Assembly: GCA_019187195.1 (NCBI GenBank)
Contig: JABAQT010000013.1
Coordinates: 48,522 to 112,521, forward strand
DNA: 64,000 nucleotides
Reading direction: 5' to 3'
From: Bryobacteraceae bacterium
GTDB taxonomy: Bacteria; Acidobacteriota; Terriglobia; Bryobacterales; Bryobacteraceae
Position 1 is the first letter of the stretch. Every line of letters begins with the position of its first letter. Made by a program: the position numbers and the translations under genes. A model generated the notes under the pieces. That model saw only the letters and a list, made by a program, of their open reading frames with translations, was not told the origin of the DNA and ran no database searches. Below are positions 61,771-64,000 of this stretch, in pieces.

Positions 61771-62000
61771 ATGGAAGGCGCATCCCGGCGGATCCAGGTT
61801 ACTCAGGGCCTCGAAAAAAGTTTTTCCTGTCCAGCGCCGGTGCGTGCCGTATCGCACTGGCGAAGCAAAAGCGAACTATTCCCGCGAGTCGAACCGGTTA
61901 CACCGACAGGAGCGCCACACATCGCAGACTTCTCAAAAACAAGAACGCCGCGTGGCACTGAGCGGCCGCGCGGCGTTACAAACTCGTTCTGGGCTGAGCG

Positions 62001-62147
62001 TTAGCGGGTTGGCTTCTTTTCTTCGCCGGACTTCTTCTTCTTGCCCTTCTTTTTCTTCTCCTTCTTCTCTTCCTGTGCGGCGAAGGTCGGGTACACTGTT
62101 CCGAGAACCAGTGCCGTCCCGAGCATGATGGTCATGAGCTTCTTCAT
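62001..62147 (-). CDS. Tiny lysine-rich exported protein (48 aa)
   Basis: ATG at 62147 to TAA at 62001. Residues 1-24 are a clear signal peptide (KKLMTIMLGTALVLGTVYP, cut after FAA). The mature 24 residues are almost only Lys, Glu and Gly, with runs such as EKKKKGKKKK, ending PTR. Such a polycation could bind DNA, lipopolysaccharide or anionic polymer in the periplasm. The plus strand over this stretch is a pyrimidine run, which can look like a repeat but is explained by the Lys/Glu codons. I do not know a named family. Confidence 0.6.
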   Translation of the reverse strand: MKKLMTIMLGTALVLGTVYPTFAAQEEKKEKKKKGKKKKSGEEKKPTR

Positions 62148-62396
62148 TTCGTGGCTATCTCCTGTACGGTGTCCTTGACGAACAAATCGTCTTCACAGAC
62201 AGCATCGCAGGCCGACATGAACCGGTTCTTAAGGACTCATTAAAATCCGTTCATTCCGGCCCGGTCACAATAATTCAGAAAATGTATTGCCCCGCGAGCA
62301 AGCCGCCGGGTTTCAACCGGTTGTAACCCTTTCAGCTTGTCTTTGAAGGCTTGAAATGCGGTTTGTGGCTCAAGATTCGTGAATAATCGGACCAGG

Positions 62397-62618
62397 ATGA
62401 CGAAGAAGGATCTGGCCCGAATTCTGGCGAAAAAGGCCGACATGCCGCAGGCCACGGCGGCTGACCACCTGGATCGTGTGGTCCACGACATCGTTTGTAA
62501 ACTTCGGAACGGCGACGCGGTTCCCCTACCCGGACTGGGCATCCTTCAACTCCATGGCAAACGGGGCGTGAAGTTCAAGCCGGAACTCGCTTCCGGACGC
62601 GGAAAAGGAAACTCCTAG
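62397..62618 (+). CDS. Short HU-like DNA-binding protein lacking the beta arm
   Basis: 73 residues from the ATG at 62397 (MTKKDLARILAKKA); a GTG at 62379 would add six residues. The two N-terminal helices (DLARILAKKADMPQATAADH, LDRVVHDIVCKLRNGD) and the first strand pair (VPLPGLGILQL) follow HU/IHF closely. The long arm with RNPxTG that HU inserts into the minor groove is missing: the chain goes from GLGILQLHGKRG straight to VKFKPELASG. It may still dimerise and bind DNA weakly. It stops 3 bases before the TIR fusion gene, whose N-terminus has the same arm-less pattern. Confidence 0.75.
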   Translation: MTKKDLARILAKKADMPQATAADHLDRVVHDIVCKLRNGDAVPLPGLGILQLHGKRGVKFKPELASGRGKGNS

Positions 62619-62621
62619 CAG

Positions 62622-63212
62622 ATGCCCAGGAAAAAAGTGGATTCCAGCCCGCCGCGCAATTTGCGCCTCACCGCATCGCACGTAGCGCGTCTGGTCCGCG
62701 CATGTCTCGACGATGGGGCCAGCGTGGAGATCGATGGACTTGGTGAGTTTCAAAAGGACGGGAAGGGGGAACTGAAGTTTACGCCATATACCCGTCCCAT
62801 GGTATTTCTGGCGTACGCGGACGAAGACTTCCCGGCGGCTCTGAAGCTATACGAAGAGCTCCATGCCGCCGAATGCGACCCCTGGCTCGACCGCCAGAAG
62901 CTGCTCCCCGGCCAGAACTGGCCGCGATGCATTGAGAGCGCCATCGATGTGGCCGATCACTTCGTTGCGCTGTTTTCGCGCCGATCGGCGAACAAGCGCG
63001 GTCAGTTTCAAAGCGAATTGAGATATGCCATGGACTGCGCCGCACGGTTGCCGCTCGACCGGACGTTCTTTATTCCGCTACGGCTGGATCCCTGCCGGGT
63101 GCCCGGCAGGATCGCCAGTTCGATTCAATATGTGGATCTTTTTCCAGACTGGGACCAGGGCGTCCGGCGGTTGATACGCTCTATCGCTCCGCGGAGACAC
63201 CGCAAGGAGTGA
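62622..63212 (+). CDS. HU-like domain fused to a TIR domain
   Basis: 196 residues. Residues about 15-57 repeat the arm-less HU pattern (LTASHVARLVRACLDDGASV, EIDGLGEFQKDGKGELKFTP). Residues about 58-185 form a TIR domain: VFLAYADEDF (box 1), LYEELHAAECDPWLDRQKLL with PGQNW (BB-loop region), VADHFVALFSRRSANKRGQF, and E132 in QSELRYAM at the position of the catalytic glutamate of NAD-cleaving TIRs, then FFIPLRLD (box 3). No signal peptide or membrane segment. Bacterial TIRs with this Glu usually destroy NAD or make a cyclic ADP-ribose signal during phage defence. The pairing with an HU-like gene suggests that a nucleoid-like DNA state is sensed; this is inference. Confidence 0.8.
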   Translation: MPRKKVDSSPPRNLRLTASHVARLVRACLDDGASVEIDGLGEFQKDGKGELKFTPYTRPMVFLAYADEDFPAALKLYEELHAAECDPWLDRQKLLPGQNWPRCIESAIDVADHFVALFSRRSANKRGQFQSELRYAMDCAARLPLDRTFFIPLRLDPCRVPGRIASSIQYVDLFPDWDQGVRRLIRSIAPRRHRKE

Positions 63213-63223
63213 TGGCGGGTGTG

Positions 63224-63613
63224 CTATTCGTGGATCCCCAGCTTTTTCCTGATGGCGTGAGCGGACTTCGAATCCGGCGCCAGTTCCAGAAACTTTCTGT
63301 ACGCTTCCTTGGAACCGGCCGAATCCTTCATCTTCTCCCGCGCGTCGCCCAGCAGCAGATATGCCTCGGCTGAAGTGGGATCCCACCGCGTGGCCTCGAG
63401 GAATCTCATCGCCGCGGCCCGGTTCTTCCCCTTCTTGAGGTAGAACTGACCCACTTTGATCTCCTTGTTGGCTTGAAGCGGATTGAAGGCGTACTCCCTC
63501 GTCTTGAGCGACTCGTCTTCCTCGGGAGGTTCCTGTGGTTTCTGCTTCTCCTGAGGCGTGGCGGACAAGACGGCCAGGAGTCCTACCGCGAAGACTCGCA
63601 ACCACCGGCTCAC
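63224..63613 (-). CDS. Exported TPR protein
   Basis: 129 residues with a signal peptide (1-18, VGLLAVLSATPQ). A Glu/Pro-rich linker (20-45) leads to about two tetratricopeptide repeats: IKVGQFYLKKGKNRAAAMRF and AYLLLGDAREKMKDSAGSKE. Acidobacteria have many such small periplasmic TPR proteins; relatives near BamD-like folds help outer-membrane assembly, but nothing here is specific. It converges with the TIR gene (11-base gap) and is divergent from uvrC. Confidence 0.8.
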   Translation of the reverse strand: MSRWLRVFAVGLLAVLSATPQEKQKPQEPPEEDESLKTREYAFNPLQANKEIKVGQFYLKKGKNRAAAMRFLEATRWDPTSAEAYLLLGDAREKMKDSAGSKEAYRKFLELAPDSKSAHAIRKKLGIHE

Positions 63614-63669
63614 ATCCTTGAGTATACCGGTAACGCCGCGTGAGACAATAAGTACAGGTCCCCCCGCCG

Positions 63670-64000
63670 ATGGAGTTGCGTGAAAAGGTTTCCCAACTGC
63701 CGCTTCAGCCCGGGGTGTATCTGTACAAGGACGCGGCAGGAAAAGTCCTGTACGTCGGCAAGGCGAAGAGCCTTCGCAGCCGCGTCCGAAGCTATTTCAG
63801 CGACGACCGGCTGGCGGATTCGAAGACCGGCACCCTGATTGCCGAAGCGGCGGATATCGACTACATTCTCGTCGACAACGAAAAAGAGGCGCTCGCTCTT
63901 GAGAACAACCTCATCAAGCAGTACAAGCCCCGCTTCAACATTCTGCTGCGCGATGACAAGACCTATCCCTATATCGAACTGACTAACGAGAAGTATCCAC
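63670..64000 (+). CDS. uvrC: Excinuclease ABC subunit C, N-terminal part (cut by the right edge)
   Basis: 110 complete codons from the ATG at 63670. This is the GIY-YIG nuclease domain of UvrC: QPGVYLYKDAAGKVLYVGKA (GVY and YVGKA motifs), then SLRSRVRSYFSD with the catalytic Arg, and EKEALALENNLIKQYKPRFN with the metal-binding Glu, followed by LLRDDKTYPYIEL. UvrC makes the 3' incision in nucleotide excision repair with UvrA and UvrB. The UvrB-binding and RNase H-like parts lie beyond the window. Confidence 0.97.
   Translation, partial: MELREKVSQLPLQPGVYLYKDAAGKVLYVGKAKSLRSRVRSYFSDDRLADSKTGTLIAEAADIDYILVDNEKEALALENNLIKQYKPRFNILLRDDKTYPYIELTNEKYP

Larger units (their letters stand above)
61343..62000. 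other. 658-base gene-free region with two structured repeats
   Basis: Between hfq and the small lysine-rich gene there is no open frame with coding character. It holds two copies of a roughly 60-base hairpin-forming element, at 61551-61610 and 61711-61770, spaced by exactly 160 bases. Between and around them I see an AAATTACTCC-rich stretch and a weak AAAAAAGTTTTT near 61814 that could end a transcript. The layout fits non-coding RNA genes or a long 5' leader of hfq. Confidence 0.6.

Noticed and set aside
61870..61910. tRNA-like GGTTCGACTC string on the minus strand
   Set aside because: The flanking bases cannot form a T-arm stem and no acceptor or anticodon arm follows.
62003..62080. Pyrimidine-rich tract (TTCTTCTTC...) as a triplex or simple-repeat element
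   Set aside because: It is explained by Lys and Glu codons of the small exported protein on the minus strand.
61354..62128. Plus-strand frames that contain the repeat copies and would encode similar Arg-rich peptides
   Set aside because: Differences between the copies fall at first and second codon positions only, the opposite of coding constraint, while the hairpin stem is unchanged.
62240..62542. Minus-strand 100-codon frame overlapping the HU-like gene
   Set aside because: Half of it is antisense to the HU-like coding sequence, and the rest shows no family resemblance or ribosome-binding site.

Overview
The window reads as a piece of an Acidobacteriota chromosome, most likely of the Bryobacterales/Solibacter type. 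This is an inference from gene content, not from a marker gene. It carries two roughly 1,100-residue Oar-like TonB receptors with carboxypeptidase-regulatory N-terminal domains, many Tat- or Sec-exported catabolic enzymes, a KGD-type fused 2-oxoglutarate dehydrogenase, high GC and short intergenic gaps. I see no rRNA, tRNA, CRISPR array, integrase, transposase or prophage.

Layout. 1-4.9 kb: exported M28 peptidase (cut by the left edge), ThuA-like protein and a large propeller-PHP protein. 5-11 kb: a sensorless hybrid histidine kinase, trpD, then sucC-sucD-ndk-patatin-small ORF. 11-21 kb: an exported-enzyme locus with a sulfatase, two Tat-exported class V aminotransferases and two propeller/CehA-McbA-like proteins (a duplicated gene pair), plus an amidohydrolase. 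21-29 kb: TonB receptor, then a minus-strand run encoding a sugar-binding/PKD protein, a Tat aldo-keto reductase, a tetraheme cytochrome-SUMF1 fusion and a lysozyme-fold protein, followed by another amidohydrolase. 29-38 kb: ribulokinase, ECF sigma/anti-sigma/HEAT-repeat protein, RidA, a RIC-like hemerythrin protein with a CRP/FNR-type site upstream, and the second TonB receptor. 38-42 kb: fused 2-oxoglutarate dehydrogenase.

42.1-46.6 kb holds three overlapping genes: a winged-helix-like protein, an AAA/STAND-like ATPase, and an FtsK-type motor fused to a Cas4/RecB-like PD-(D/E)XK nuclease. I cannot match this trio to a named system; a DNA-processing or defence role is the best guess. 46.6-61 kb is mostly housekeeping: thiG, an OmpH-like chaperone, a groES with no groEL beside it, ligD, arsR-arsM, comEC, a DUF1998 helicase, PilZ, thioesterase and an Hfq-like protein.

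61.3-64 kb has a gene-free stretch with two copies of a hairpin-forming repeat, a tiny lysine-rich exported protein, then a second unusual module: a short HU-like protein immediately followed by an HU-like/TIR fusion. A TPR protein and the 5' part of uvrC close the window.

The two parts most worth following up are the 42.1-46.6 kb nuclease-translocase trio and the 62.4-63.2 kb HU/TIR pair. All functional calls rest on reading motifs by eye; no database search was run.
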